A stretch of DNA of 64,000 bases, taken from Carettochelys insculpta. Its lineage: Eukaryota > Chordata > Testudines > Carettochelyidae. The position numbers and the translations under genes are program-made. This document shows positions 10,301 through 22,008 of the stretch, piece by piece. The notes under the pieces were generated by a model. It was not told where the DNA came from. It ran no database searches and was given only the letters and a program-made list of their open reading frames with translations. The stretch spans positions 79,966,298 to 80,030,297 of the forward strand of contig NC_134138.1 of NCBI RefSeq assembly GCF_033958435.1, in the 5' to 3' direction. Every line of letters starts with the position of its first letter. Position 1 is the stretch's first letter.

Positions 10301-11008
10301 ACTGGTGCTGTGCCTCCAGACCCACCTGAGCACCCAGGGAAAGGCAAGGGCAGGTGGGCCTGTGTGGCAGTGAGGACATGCTCCTCTAAGGTGGTACCAG
10401 GGTCACCCTCCCTGGGGAGTGAGGGAAAGATGGCCATGAGAATGTGCAGCAGATGCCGAAGCACCTCAGGGTGGGGCCAGTACAAATCTGGCGGCTGCGC
10501 TGGCCCCATAGCTATCTGGAAAGTGCTAGTGTCTCTCAGACAGCATGGGAGCTCTGCTGTAACAGCTGTTCTGTCCCTTGTGGAGGTGGGCAAGCCTCAG
10601 CATGGGCAGGGAACGGGTGCTGCAGGGGTCTCTATAAGAGTGTGCCTCACTAGGGCTCCCAAAAGGGATTGCCGGTCATACAACCCTGTGTGATGGGACC
10701 CCAGGGACCATTCTGTTGAGAGAGTGGCCTGGAAGCCTGGCTGCTCTCTATTGATGGAGTAGATCAAAAGAGTGATCTGCTTTAGTGTCTAGCTGCAATC
10801 TGTCCACAAAAGTTTTGTCAAAAAAAAAAATAGCTATCTACAGTTCACTCTAGTCTAGACATAGCCCAGGAATCCTTGTATCCCTTTTTCCTCAGAGGTG
10901 CTACTAATTCAGAATCTATTCCCAGGAAAGTGTATCTAGAACAACTATTCAATGCGTGTTACCACACTCTGCTGCTATTTTTCTCTTTTCAAGAGAGAAA
11001 AATACAGT

Positions 11009-11422
11009 GGCTACATCTACACATGCCCCTTTCTTTTGGAAGGGGTGTGTAAATGAAGCAGGTCAAAAATGCAAATGAGGCACTGATATAAATATTCAGC
11101 TCTTCATTTGCATAATGGCAGCCACCCAGGGCACTGAAAGTACTGCTTTCCAATTGCAAACTACCCATGTAGACAGGGTTCATTCAAAAGGAAACCCCAA
11201 TTTTGAAAGCACGCTGCTTCCCAATTTTTGGGGGGAAGAAGGGAGCTTTCACATTTGGGGTTTCCTTTCGAAGGAACCACGTCTACATGGCTAGTTTGCA
11301 ATCTGAAAGCAGCACTTTTGACGCTCCAAGGGGCGACCATTATGCAAATGAATATTCATATCAGCACCTCATTAGCATTTTGACCCTCTTCCAAAAGGGA
11401 GGGGCATGTGTAGATGTAGTCC
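11009..11422. mobile_element. Foldback MITE, Harbinger-like
   Basis: Starts GGCTACATCTACACATGCCC and ends GGGGCATGTGTAGATGTAGTCC; the two halves pair along most of their length. As in 1962-2385 and 27331-27775, each arm contains an ATGAGGCACTGA...TTCAGC-type inner palindrome. No exact TSD could be fixed. Confidence 0.75.
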
Positions 11423-13106
11423 AAGAGTATAGTAGTAGTTTGAAGAAGCAAACTTTTGACAAGTTTTAAGGCACTGTGGAAAATTGGTGACCATCTCTCA
11501 AAGCATCTTTTAATTCCCCAAATGCTAATGGGGAAATATTCTGAAAGCATAAATAGAATGCAGATGTTGGAGAATGCCTCTTAAAATGTTGCTGAACATA
11601 CTGCCCTGCTGAGAAGCTGTTCTTAGTCTCCAGAGTCTTTCTTTAGAGAGCCTAGCTGATTGTCTCATATTGAAACAACATGTTCAAGATATATTCCAAC
11701 AGAAAGAAAATAGAACAAGGGTCCTCTGAACAAACATAAATCAGAAGGGAAAAGGGCAGTTTATCTTCCTTCTTTCCACTCTTTCTTTTCTTCCCCCAAA
11801 AACCATTCTCCAAGAGAAACAGCACAGGGTAATTGACTGCCAAAGAGGATGACTCAGGCAGTGTCCCCAACTGCATCACAGATGGCTGCTGGATGGGAAG
11901 TTCACAGCTTTCAGCACTACGTAGCGCACTCTGTTAACTTCAGTGCCACGTTACTTCTGATCTCCTATCAAATCCTTACAACATTTTTGCGGCCCAGAGA
12001 ATTCTGATTTTAACCATATAATAACTAATGCCATGGGCAGATAAAAAAAAAAGTGAGAAACGGCCGCGCCTCCTTAAGAGAGCAAGGAGGGCTACAAGTA
12101 ACACAAAAACGTTGTTTCAAAATGATCTTCTCACCAATTAAAACTGACTACCATAGAGTTAAAGTGATTAGCTGATGTTCCAAAAGATGCTCCAAAAACT
12201 GATATGCCTTGGCAAAGTCATATTTGAATAGATGGCATGAAAGCAACTATTCTAGGCAGAGTTTATTGGTTTTTCTTTTTATCACACCCTTTTTTCTTTG
12301 AGTTTGCTTTATGTTCCCAAAAGTTTGACCATCCCTGGGATGCACCTCTGGATATGGGCAGGTCTGCTGAGAATGGCAAACAGTATATACTTCTCTAATA
12401 CTGCATGTTTACATTCGACACTGGAAAAATCCTCTGGGAAAAAAAGAAAACAGACTTTTTTTCCTGTATCTAACTAAGCTCAGATAAAGCCCTGTAGAGG
12501 CCTGCAGATCATGCAGTATGAATCAAACCATCACAACTGTAAACAAAACATATGGGAAATGTGAACTAGCCCTACCTTACACATACATGCAGACACAAAC
12601 CCAGCTGCAGCGGATAAAACAGGAGGGATAGCCAAATGAGAAGAAACAGGTCAAGAGGGTTTTTTTCCTTTTAGGATTTATCAGCTGTATCATTCACTGT
12701 GACTACAGGAAAAATGCTACTGCAGCTATCTTAAACTGGAGGTCAAGAGGAGTCGGTGTAGCTGCTTGTTTTTGTGGGTTATATTACATGGCATATCACA
12801 TAGCGATACATTGGTTCTCCTCTGATTCTCGATACTGATTCTCCTCTGATTTAAATGAATGCAAACTAGTAATTCCACTCAAATCTATGCAGTCACCCTG
12901 ACATAAAAATGTGCAAGAGAAAAATGAGAGCTTTTACCCCTAACTGCACAGTTAAATGTCACAATGATTAAAACTATCCCCATAGCCGTCAGCGAAGGTC
13001 CCTTTTTCCCTCCATTTAAATGACTTGCCCACAGTTATACAGGAAATCTGTAGCTGAACTAGGAACTGAGTTCAGATCTCCTGTTTCACAATCCAGGGCC
13101 TTACCT
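11423..13106. other. No gene recognised
   Basis: AT-rich anonymous sequence. Only short chance frames are present and no repeat family could be named. Confidence 0.3.
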
Positions 13107-14444
13107 CAATCCCTGGGAAAATAATGGAGGGGCTCCTCAAAGAATTCGTTTTGGAGCACTTGGAAGAGGAGAAAGTACTCAAAAGTAGACACATGGATTC
13201 ACCAGGGGCAAATCCTGCCTGACCAATCTGATTAGCTTCTATGATGAGGTAACAGGCTCTGTGGACATGGGGAAGTCAGTGGATGTGATATACCCTGACT
13301 TCAGCAAAGCTTTTGATACGGTCTCCTTCAACATTCTTGCCCATAAGCAAGGAAATATGGATTGGATCCTTATGGACTATATGGACTATAAAATGGATAG
13401 AAAGCTGTGTTGATGGTCAGGCCCAAGAGGTAGTGGTCAATGGCTCAATATCTGGTTGGTTGTCAGTTTCAAGCAGAAAGCCACAAGGCTCAGTACTGGG
13501 GCTCGTGTTGTTCAACATCTTTATTAATGACCTGGATAAGGGACTGGATTGCACCCTCAGCAAGTTTGCGAATGACACAAAACCAGGGGGAGAGGTAGAT
13601 ACGTTGGAGGGTAGAGATAGAATCCAGAGTGGCCTGGATAAATTGGAAGATTGGCCAAAAGAAATCTGATGCAGTTCAACAAGGAGAAGTGTAGAGTCTT
13701 ACACCTGTTGTGGAAGAATCCCAAGCATTGTTATAGGCTGGGAACTGACTGGCTAAGCAGCAGTACAGCAAAAAGGGACCTAGGCGTTATGGTGGATGAA
13801 AGGCTGGATATGAGTAAACAGTGTGCCCTTGTAGCCAAGAAGGCTACCAGCATATTAGGGTGCATTAGGAGGAACATTTCCAGCAGATCTAGAGAAGCAG
13901 TTGTTCCCCTCTCTTTGGCACTGGTGAGGCCACATCTGGAATATTGTGTCCAGTTTTGGGCCCCCCAGTATAAAAAGGATGTGGATTTGCTGGAGCAGGT
14001 TCAGCGGAGGCCAACAAAAATTATTAAGGGGCTGGAGCACAAGACCTGTGAGGACAGGCTGAGGGATTTGGGCTTTTTTAGTTTACAGAAGAGAAGACTG
14101 AGGGGTGATTTAATAGCAGCCTTCAGCTTCCTGAAGGGGAGCTCTAAAGAGGAGGGTGAGAAACTGTTCTCAGTGGTGTCAGATGGCAGAACAAGGAGTA
14201 ATGGACTGAAGTTAAAGAGGAAGAGGTGTAGGCTGGATATTAGGAAAAACTACTTCACCAGGAGGGTGGTGAAGCATTGGAATGCATTGCCTAGAGAGGT
14301 GGTGGAATCTCCATCCCTCGAGGTTTTTAAGTCCCGGCTTGACAAGGTCCTGGCTAGGAAGACTTAGTGAGGGTTGATCCTGCTTGAAGCAGGAGGCTGA
14401 ACTAGACGACCTCCTGAGGTCCCTTCCAGCCCTATGATTCTATG
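13107..14444 (+). mobile_element. CR1 LINE, 5'-truncated, with RT and 3' end
   Basis: Starts within the RT (ATAATGGAGGGGCTCCTCAA) and ends in the classic CR1 tail, GAGGTCCCTTCCAGCCCTAT followed by ATTCTATG repeats (to 14444). 5' truncation is the normal outcome of target-primed reverse transcription. Confidence 0.9.
13256..14367 (+). pseudogene. CR1 ORF2 reverse transcriptase, C-terminal part
   Basis: RT motifs can be followed: [14 protein letters not shown] (motif A, catalytic Asp present), QGSVLGLVLFNIFINDL (motif B), then KFANDTKPGG where the YADD/FADD box has lost its first Asp (FAND). A 1-base deletion near 13653 separates this from the thumb and C-terminal region (AKRNLMQFNKEKCRVLHL ... 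[20 protein letters not shown] ... HWNALPREVVESPSLEVFKS), which is open to the TAG near 14367. The endonuclease domain is absent. Frameshifts and the mutated catalytic box make it non-functional. Confidence 0.85.
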
Positions 14445-14695
14445 ATCTACTAGACAATTCTTAGAGAATTTCATTATTCTAAAAATTAGTGTCATGCCAA
14501 TTCAGAACAAAACCTAATGGGTGCTACAAATTAGCCTTAATTGTTAGCTCAACAGTCAGAAGCAAGTGAAAGTTCATGAAATTCCGCAAAAACCTATAAC
14601 AACAAATATTAATGGGGAAAGGAGTAGGTTGGAAAAACAGCCAGATTGAATTAGTACAGGCCAAAAGCCCTGATAATATAATTCAAGATCTACAA

Positions 14696-15017
14696 GGCAA
14701 CATCTACCCAACAGTCCTATTTTTGAAATCAGATACCTTATTTCAAAATAACACAACCACACACAAAACGCATTTGAGATACCAGCCAGCTATTTCAAAA
14801 TAGCATTTCCAGGTCCATAGCACTGTTTTGAAATAGTGCCACTGGAGCCCATTATGGCCTATTTCAAAATAGACATTACTCCTCGGAAAATGAGGTTTAT
14901 CAGAATTAAAATAATGCACCTGTTAGTTCAAAATTATTTCAGAATAGTGTGTGTTATTTAAAAGCTGCCAAAGTTTTTTTCGAAATAACTGCTGTTATTG
15001 GCCATATAGACATAGCC
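14696..15017. mobile_element. MITE, Harbinger-like, eroded
   Basis: The left end GGCAACATCTACCC and right end ATATAGACATAGCC are a decayed inverted pair. The interior has repeated TTTCAAAATAG motifs (decayed TTTCGAAATAG), as in the Harbinger ends. Flanks are CAA and TAA, near-matching only. Confidence 0.55.
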
Positions 15018-15821
15018 TAAAAGATCTTGGTAAATAAGAGAAACAGAAGACCTGAAAGAAATGGACCAGAACTGGTACATCAGAAACTAGGCCTAATTAG
15101 TGGGCAAAATGATGAGGGTATGGGCTATTCTGCCCATCAAGCCCTTTTGGTGTCCTTAAAGAAAGAGACTTTTGGAGAACAGGCATCACAGCCATGTCTG
15201 GCACCTCCACCATCTCCTGAGAGCTTAGGCCTTACTCATCCTGATTCTGAAGGTTATCCTGACCGGTCCAGACGAGGGAGAGGGACCAGCAAGACACCAC
15301 TCAGGATATGAGAACTTTTCTTCCGCCAGCTCCCGACATGTCTTCTTTTCCTTTCTTGCCTTAGTTTTTCTCTTTCCTATACCCCTCTGTTTTATCCTTT
15401 GTCTAAGCACTGCATATTTTGCAACACTGCTGTAATCAAAAAGGCAATTTAAAGCAATTCCCTAAGCTGCCTATTGCTGCTATACATTTGCTAGTTCTCA
15501 GAGTGACTGACAACACTGTGTCTGTTCCTATGTTTTTCTAGCATTGACACTACAAGTGACTATCAATGACAGACAGAAATTGCATTTTCTCACTTCACTA
15601 TTCTTTTCTCTCCCCTCTTATGTATGTTTGTCTTGTTTTGTCTTGTAGGAAATGAGATTGAACTTCAACAACAGCAGCAGTAAGGACAGCTACAGACCAC
15701 CTCAGACAACTTCATCTCTTTTACCCAACAAGGACCACTAAGTACCTAGACAGAACCTGTAGGAAGAAAAGCTAAGTGATCATGGAGGAATTCGATTTGA
15801 CTCTCACATCATAGTATAAAA
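15018..15821. other. No gene recognised
   Basis: Anonymous sequence; short frames only. Confidence 0.3.
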
Positions 15822-16902
15822 GAATCATAGAATCCTAGGGTTGGAAGGGACCTCAGAAGGTCTTCTAGTCCAGCCACCTGCCTAAAGCAGGATCAAACCC
15901 ATCTAAATCATCCCAGACAGGACTTTGTCAAGCCAGGACTTAAAAACCTCCAGGGATGGAGATTCCACCACCTCTCTCGGGTTACGTTTATATTACAAGA
16001 TAAATTCGAATTTACTAAAATCAATTTTGTAATGCTGGGTTTTATAAACTTGAATTTGAGTATCCTCACCTCCCCACAGGCTCCCCACGCAGTCGACTGA
16101 TTGCTGCTACACTGTATCACCAAACACTGCCTGTTACAGCAGTGCATTGTGGGAACCTACCCCACAGTTCCTTCATCCCCATAGCATTCTGGGTATTTTT
16201 GCTGGTGCAGCATGTGAAAAAAATGCCCCACAAGTGGCTGTGGGTATGTGATGTCATCTTCCCACGTTGCATTGCCCTCATTCCCCGCCAGTGGAAAGCA
16301 AATGGCCATTTTTCCAGGTGGAAGGAAGGAAAAGTAGGGCATCAACAAAGATCACCAAGCCAACTGAAATCTCTTGCTTCTATAACTGAATTTGCTTTTT
16401 ATAACTGTGGCTGAAACTGAAATATCAAATATTTTACAAACAGTAGCAGATGTCTGGGTCTTATCACGTGTCCCTCCAGCAACTGTCCCCTCCTCCCTTG
16501 ATTATATATGATCCCTGAAAATAATACAGGAACAATGCAAAGCTTGAAGAAAGAGTAGGATAGTAATAGTTTGAAAAAGGAGATTTTGTGAAGCAGGGTT
16601 TTGGCTTCCCAGTGCATTACGCAGCTTCTATGCCCTGGAATCACCCAGCAGTCTGTGTCCTCTCAACTGGCCCTCCACCCTTTCTTCCCTGTGTTGAGGG
16701 GGCCAAAGCTTGAAGAAAGAGGATAGGAAAGGTGAAAGAAAAGATTTTTGGGCTTCCCATGACACTACATAGAGTAGCCCAACATGTTGGATGGGGCACA
16801 CCAAATTTCAACAAGCGGGGGTGCTCAGGTGTGGGGGGGCAGCCCCAACTGACCATTAGGGTGCCAGATCCCCTCATCCCATGGGGTGGGGTTGGGTGGT
16901 TC

Positions 16903-17232
16903 AGAAGATGAGGGGCCAGTTGACATCGTCCCTGAAAATCTTTTTGGGCAAGAGGTGTGGGGGGTCTGTGGCTTGAGGGCCAGTTGAGATACTCCCTCCC
17001 AGCAGCAGCAAGCCCCTGCAAGTCTTATCTGACATGGGAGAATTCTCTCCAGTGCAGCAAGTCCCTGAAAATATTTTGCGGGGATGGAGGGCCCATGGCT
17101 CAGTGACCAGTTGAAGCAATCCCCCAGGCGGCAGCAAGCCCCTGAAGATATTTTGGGGGGTGGGAGGTCCATGGCTCAAGGGACAGTTGAGATGGTCCCC
17201 CCCAGCAGCTGCAAGCACCCAAAAATCTTACC
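16903..17232. repeat. Degenerate minisatellite, unit about 64-76 bp
   Basis: The CAGTTGA word recurs at 16917, 16981, 17108 and 17184. Each is followed by CCCYCCCAGCAGCAGCAAG and CCCTGAAAATATTTTG variants and preceded by GTCCATGGCTCAAGGG variants. The double-length gap holds a unit with a deletion. Confidence 0.7.
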
Positions 17233-17633
17233 CACCCTTGGAGCCCTCACCATGTGCAAGCCAGGACATGGTGATCCCTGGCAGTATAGACAGCACTGAA
17301 CATCAGGCATGTCTTTTTATTGGGTTGGGGGCTAGCCACATGATGTGGTTGGGTGCAGGAAAGACCCTGACTGCTGGCACCTGTGGGGGGACAGAGGGGG
17401 ACCCTGCGCAAATGTGAACTGCAGAAAAGAAGTTTCTTGTCCTCTCCTACAAGCACAACTCCTGCCCTCCCTCCCCCCACCAACAGCCTAGCTGCCAGGT
17501 GGTGTGGTGGGGCAGGGGCTGGCAGCAGTGCAGAAAAAAAATCCTAGTGCTCAGCTGGCAGAGGTAGAGACAGAGCCATAAACTCCATGTTGGAGCTATT
17601 TTTGATGGGTAGATGCTCTCACAGCACTGATAA

Positions 17634-17660
17634 GGAAGAAAGAAAGAAAGAAAGAAAGAA
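17634..17660. repeat. (GAAA)n microsatellite
   Basis: Tandem GAAA units inside the 2.1-kb insertion. Confidence 0.85.
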
Positions 17661-18958
17661 GTTTCTCAGCCTCTTATACAAGCATGACCCCACAGCCACA
17701 GACTTCCTGGTGCCAGATTCAAATTCATGGGCTTCCTGTTACCTAATTCCTGTGCACCTGAAGAAAGCAGAGATGAAAGCGGCCAGAGCAGAGAACTGTG
17801 GGGTATTGTGGGATACATATGAGACACCTCTGGAAGCTAATGCATTTAATTCAAAAACATGATGCTCCCACACTAGCCTTCATTCAAACTTTTAAATTCA
17901 AACATGATGCTACACCCAGCTGGTTTCAACAATGTTATGATATCAATATTAGTGCTCCCTAAGTCAAGCTCCTGGTATTTACAGTGAAGATAGTGACATT
18001 GTAATAAAAGCCTAACTGCTTTAAATTCAAATGTGTCTCACAGTGGAGATGTAGCCGAGGTAACCTATTCCAGTGCTTCGCCACCCTCCTCATGAAATAG
18101 TTTTTCCTGATAGCAACCTACACCTCCCACTCTGTAAAGTGAGACCATTGTCCCTTGTTCTGCCATCTGTCATTCTGAGAACAGCCTTTCTCCATCCTCT
18201 TTAGGGCCCCACCTCAGGAAGCTGAAGGCTGCTATCAAATTTCCCCTCACTCTTCTCTTCTGCAAGTTAAATGAGCCCAAATCCCTCAGCTTTTCCCTAC
18301 ACGTATGTGCTCCAGCCCCTTATCATTTTCATTGCCCTCCGCTGGACCCTCTTCAATGCATCCACAACCTTTCTATACTGGGGAGCCCAGAACTGGACAC
18401 AATACTCCAGATGTGGCCTCACAAGTGCCAAATAGAAGGGAATAACAACTTCTCTAGAAGTTACGGTGAGGAGTAAAACATCCTTGGAACTGCTACATAG
18501 TGTAAATGACAATTTCCTAACTAAAAAATGCCATATGCAACGTGGGCGAAATTGTTACTAAATTTTGTCTGGATAGATAAAGAGGAGCAGATCACATTAT
18601 TATCAGCTAACTTACATCCAAGAGGTTTAAAAGAACTGTTTAAAAAGACTATAAATGCTAAGTTTCAAAAAGAATTGAAACAACCAGGTAGGTTCCAGAA
18701 AACTGGACAAAAGTTAGTGTTGCACCAGTATTTTGAAAGGTTTACAGGAGGGCCCAGAAAATTATTGGCTTGTTAATATGATGTCAGTCCAAAACAGGAT
18801 AATTGAGCAAACAATATGGGTCTTGATTAATAAAAATGGAGGAGGATTATGTAAGTAATATCAATTACTAAGGTTTTAGGGAAAACAGATTCCCTGAAAT
18901 TTAACTTGGTGTCTTTTTTTTTTTTAGGCAATTACAAGTTTGGTTGCTAAAGATAATA

Positions 18959-19243
18959 CCAGTGCCAGATGAGAGAATTTGCCAGATGATGGGAGGTCAG
19001 TATTTTCTAGCATATTACCAACACTTCCCCTGATTACCGGTCTCTTAGAAGACATTTAGGCATAAATTACAGCAAAATAACAGCACAGAAACCTGAGAGC
19101 CAGGACTGGTGGCTGTAAACAAATTTTATGGGACCACAGGAAACTTGGCCACACCTGTGATAAGTGGTCATCTGGATAAGTAAAGTCATGTTGGATTACA
19201 GTTTGCTGGATGAGGGAGTTCCAGGCTAGAGAAGTTCAATCTG
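18959..19243. mobile_element. pogo/Tc1-like MITE, left end lost, TSD TA
   Basis: It matches the element at 53256-53579 from AGTGCCAGATGAGAGAATTT through GGCTAGAGAAGTTCAATCTG but lacks about 45 bp of its left end. TA flanks both sides (18957-18958, 19244-19245) and the host CR1 continues across the site. Confidence 0.7.
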
Positions 19244-19801
19244 TAGTGCTGACTTAATATATTTAGTATAAGGCATTTGACCTACGGCCAGATAATATTT
19301 TAATTAAAAAGATATGAAGATATAAAATTAACCTGGCACACAACAAATGGATTAAAAGCTAGGTAACCATTCGGTCTTGAAATGAAACTATAAATGGAAA
19401 ATCACCATTGAATATGTTTCTGTTGTGGTCTTGGAGAGATGTGTTCTTGGCCCTATGCTATTTAACATTTTTATTAATGACCTGAAAGAAAACATAAAAT
19501 CATCACTGATGCATTTGGCAAGTGACACCCAAACTGGGGGACTAGTAAATAATGAAAAGGACTAGTCACTGATGCAGAGTGATCTGGTTCTCTTGGTAAG
19601 CTGAGTACAACCAACAATGCATTTTAACAAGGCTAAATGTAAATGCACACATAGAAGGACAAAGAACACAAAACGTACTTAGAGAGTTGGAAGACTGGGA
19701 AGCAGGGTCTCTGAAAAAGGTCTGTGGCATCGTGATAAATAGTCAAGTCAATACACATTCCAGTGTAAAGCTGTGGCCAAAATTGCAAATGCAATCCTTG
19801 G

Positions 19802-20426
19802 AAGCTGTCAGGGAGTGCAGTGAGTGAGCAAGTGAGCCTACACTCTTGTTACTCAGATGTCACTTACAGATGGGTAGACCTGTTAGGCTGTAGTTTCACC
19901 AAAACAAAAGCAAAGCAAAAAGCCAACAAGCAGTCCTGTAGCAACTTGAAGACTAACAATTTTCTATACTAGGTAATGAGCTTTTGTGGGTAAGACCAGA
20001 TGAACTGCTTCTCTTTTGGGTTTTGGGGTTTTTTTGTTCATATGTTTTTTGGGATATCAGTTAGTTCTCCTTGACAAAGCTGACAGATGCAATTAGACTA
20101 TCAGGGTGGTCATCTGGATGGGATAAGGAGCCAACTAGCCTATCAACTCAAGGGTGATAAGGAGGCGAGAAGGAAGTTCCATGGGGGTGGAGGAGCTGGG
20201 GGAACCCAGTTATACAGAGGCCTCAAAGGAGGAGACCTCCCATCCCCTCTCCTCTGGGAAGAGGACCAACAAGTGCTGCTGGTTCTGTAAATGCACTGTT
20301 GTGCGGTAGTTGTTGTGGAAATGGTGGAAAGAACTTAAAATAAAAGGTTATGGTGAAGGCACAGCCACAAGAGTCTGTGTAAGCTCTGCAAGGAAGAAGG
20401 AGGAAGGGAAGCCACTCCCTGTGACA
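19802..20426. other. Unclassified insert in CR1, containing a PLE tail remnant
   Basis: About 19895-20010 is a minus-oriented PLE tail of the second family (ACTTGAAGACTAACAATTTT, then GAGCTTTTGTGGGTAAGACC), with its hammerhead-like core deleted. The rest, including AGGAGACCTCCCATCCCCTC near 20235, is not recognised. Confidence 0.45.
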
Positions 20427-21136
20427 GGCTATGTCTACACGTGCACCCAACTTCGAAATAGCTTATTTCGATGTTGCGACATCGAAATAGGCTATTTCGA
20501 TGAATAACGTCTACACGTCCTCCAGGGCTGGCAACGTCGATGTTCAACTTCGACGTTGCTCAGCCCAACATCGAAATAGGCACAGCGAGGGAACGTCTAC
20601 ACGGCAAAGTAGCACACATCGAAATAAGGGAGCCAGGCACAGCTGCAGACAGGGTCACGGGGCGGACTCAACAGCAAGTCACTCCCTTAAAGGGCCCCTC
20701 CCAGACACACTTTCATTAAACAGTGCAAGATACACAGAGCCAACAACTAGTTGCAGACCCTGTATATGCAGCACGGACCCCCAGCTGCAGCAGCAGCAGC
20801 CAGAAGCCCTGGGCTAAGGGCTGCTGCCCACGGTGACCACAGAGCCCCGCAAGGGCTGGAGAGAGAGTATCTCTCAACCCCCCAGCTGATGGCCGCCATG
20901 GAGGACCCCGCTATTTCGATGTTGCGGGACGCGGATCGTCTACACGTCCCTACTTCGATGTTGAACGTCGAAGTAGGGCGCTATTCCCATCCGCTCATGG
21001 GGTTAGCGACTTCGACGTCTCGCCGCCTAACGTCGATTTCAACTTCGAAATAGCGCCCAACACGTGTAGACGTGACGGGCGCTATTTCGAAGTTACTGCC
21101 GCTACTTCGAAGTAGCGTGCACGTGTAGACGCAGCC
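20427..21136 (+). mobile_element. Non-autonomous Harbinger derivative, TSD ACA
   Basis: 710 bp bounded by GGCTATGTCTACACG and CACGTGTAGACGCAGCC, with ACA at 20424-20426 and 21137-21139. It is the same family as 5128-5808, in the opposite orientation. It retains the nuclease-gene 5' end (CTCCCTTAAAGGGCCCCTCC; an ACGGACCCCCAG where copy B has the start codon) joined directly to the Myb-gene 5' end. Seven TCGAAATAG or CTATTTCGA motifs lie in its subterminal regions. It would need transposase in trans. Confidence 0.9.
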
Positions 21137-22008
21137 ACAGATTCATAACTAGGGGAATCTCAAGTAGGAGTAAAGAGAGTATTTTACTGTGGTATTTTTC
21201 ACTAGTCTGGCTGCTGCTGGAATACTGTGTCCGGTTCTGTGTCTGCAGTTCCAGAGTGATGTTGGTAAAGTGTAGATGATTCAGAGAAGAGCCACAAGAT
21301 TGACTAAACGATTAGAACATATGCCTGGCGATGATAGACTCAGATAGCTCAGGCCATTTATCTTGATTACATTCTATTTGTTCTCCTACATGGAGAATAA
21401 ATATTTAGTCAGTGGTTCTTCCGTCTAGCTAAGAAAGGTGTAAACGTGATCTAGTGGCTGAAAGCTGAAGCTAGACAAGTTCAGATTGGAAACAAGACTT
21501 ATGCTTCACCAGTGTGCATAATTAACCATTCGAACAATTTATGAAAGCTCATCCTAGATTTTTCCATCACTGTCAATTTTGAAATCAAGATTGGATTTTT
21601 TTCTTACAGATATGTTCTAGGAAGTATTTGGGGGAAGTTTTATGGCTTATGAGCTACGTCTACACCAGGAGGTTACATCAAAATAGCTTATTTCGAAGTA
21701 GCGAAATCAAAATAAGCTATTTCGACGCGTAGCGTCCACACATCCTCCAGGGCTGGTGCCGCTGACGTTCAGTGTCGATGTAGGAGAGTGCTAAATCAAA
21801 ACAGGCCCTGCAGGGGAGTGTTTACACACAAAAGCAGCCCCAATCGGAATAAGGGGGCTAGGAAAGCCTGCAGACAGGGTCACAGGGTGGACTAGCCCTT
21901 CTGGGGCAACAGCAAGCCACTCCCTTAAAGAGCCCCTCCCAGGCACTCTAGGCCTGCACAGCACAGGTCCGCAGAGCCCCAACCACTTGCAGCCCACATG
22001 CACGCAGC

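Larger units (their letters stand above)
6189..10867 (-). mobile_element. Harbinger copy A, degenerate two-gene element
   Basis: About 4.7 kb with a plus-strand Myb-like pseudogene at the left and a minus-strand HARBI1-like pseudogene at the right, i.e. the same convergent plan as copies B-D but in opposite orientation. The ends are eroded: a GTTTTGTTGACAAAAC-rich left end and a right end reading TCTAGTCTAGACATAGCCC. It is clearly a different subfamily from B-D, with TTGACA motifs replacing the TCGAAATAG motifs. It is interrupted by a SINE (8233-8430) and contains a CA microsatellite. No clean TSD was found; the left boundary abuts the CR1 tail and is approximate. Confidence 0.75.
15978..18057. 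mobile_element. ~2.1-kb TIR DNA transposon, non-autonomous, class uncertain (hAT-like?)
   Basis: The ends are inverted: left GGTTACGTTTATATTACAAG...AATTCGAATTTA, right TAAATTCAAATG...GGAGATGTAGCC. It splits a CR1 tail precisely. The interior has no transposase frame; it holds a degenerate tandem array (16903-17232), a GAAA microsatellite and two GCATTGTGGGA / GTATTGTGGGATA motifs in subterminal positions. No convincing target duplication was found, so the superfamily remains open. Confidence 0.65.
15822..18458 (-). mobile_element. CR1 LINE 3' end on minus strand, split by a ~2-kb insertion
   Basis: 15822-15977 is the reverse complement of a CR1 tail (AATCATAGAATCCTAGGGTT onward). 18058-18458 continues the same element (ATTCCAGTGCTTCGCCACCC ... 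GGGGAGCCCAGAACTGGACA). On the minus strand the second part encodes [19 protein letters not shown], the CR1 C-terminal signature. Joining the flanks gives the usual CR1 sequence CCTCTCT | AGGTAACC. Confidence 0.85.

Noticed and set aside
9887..10693. A 268-codon plus frame with (THTH) repeats
   Set aside because: Antisense to the copy A nuclease pseudogene and running through the CA microsatellite.
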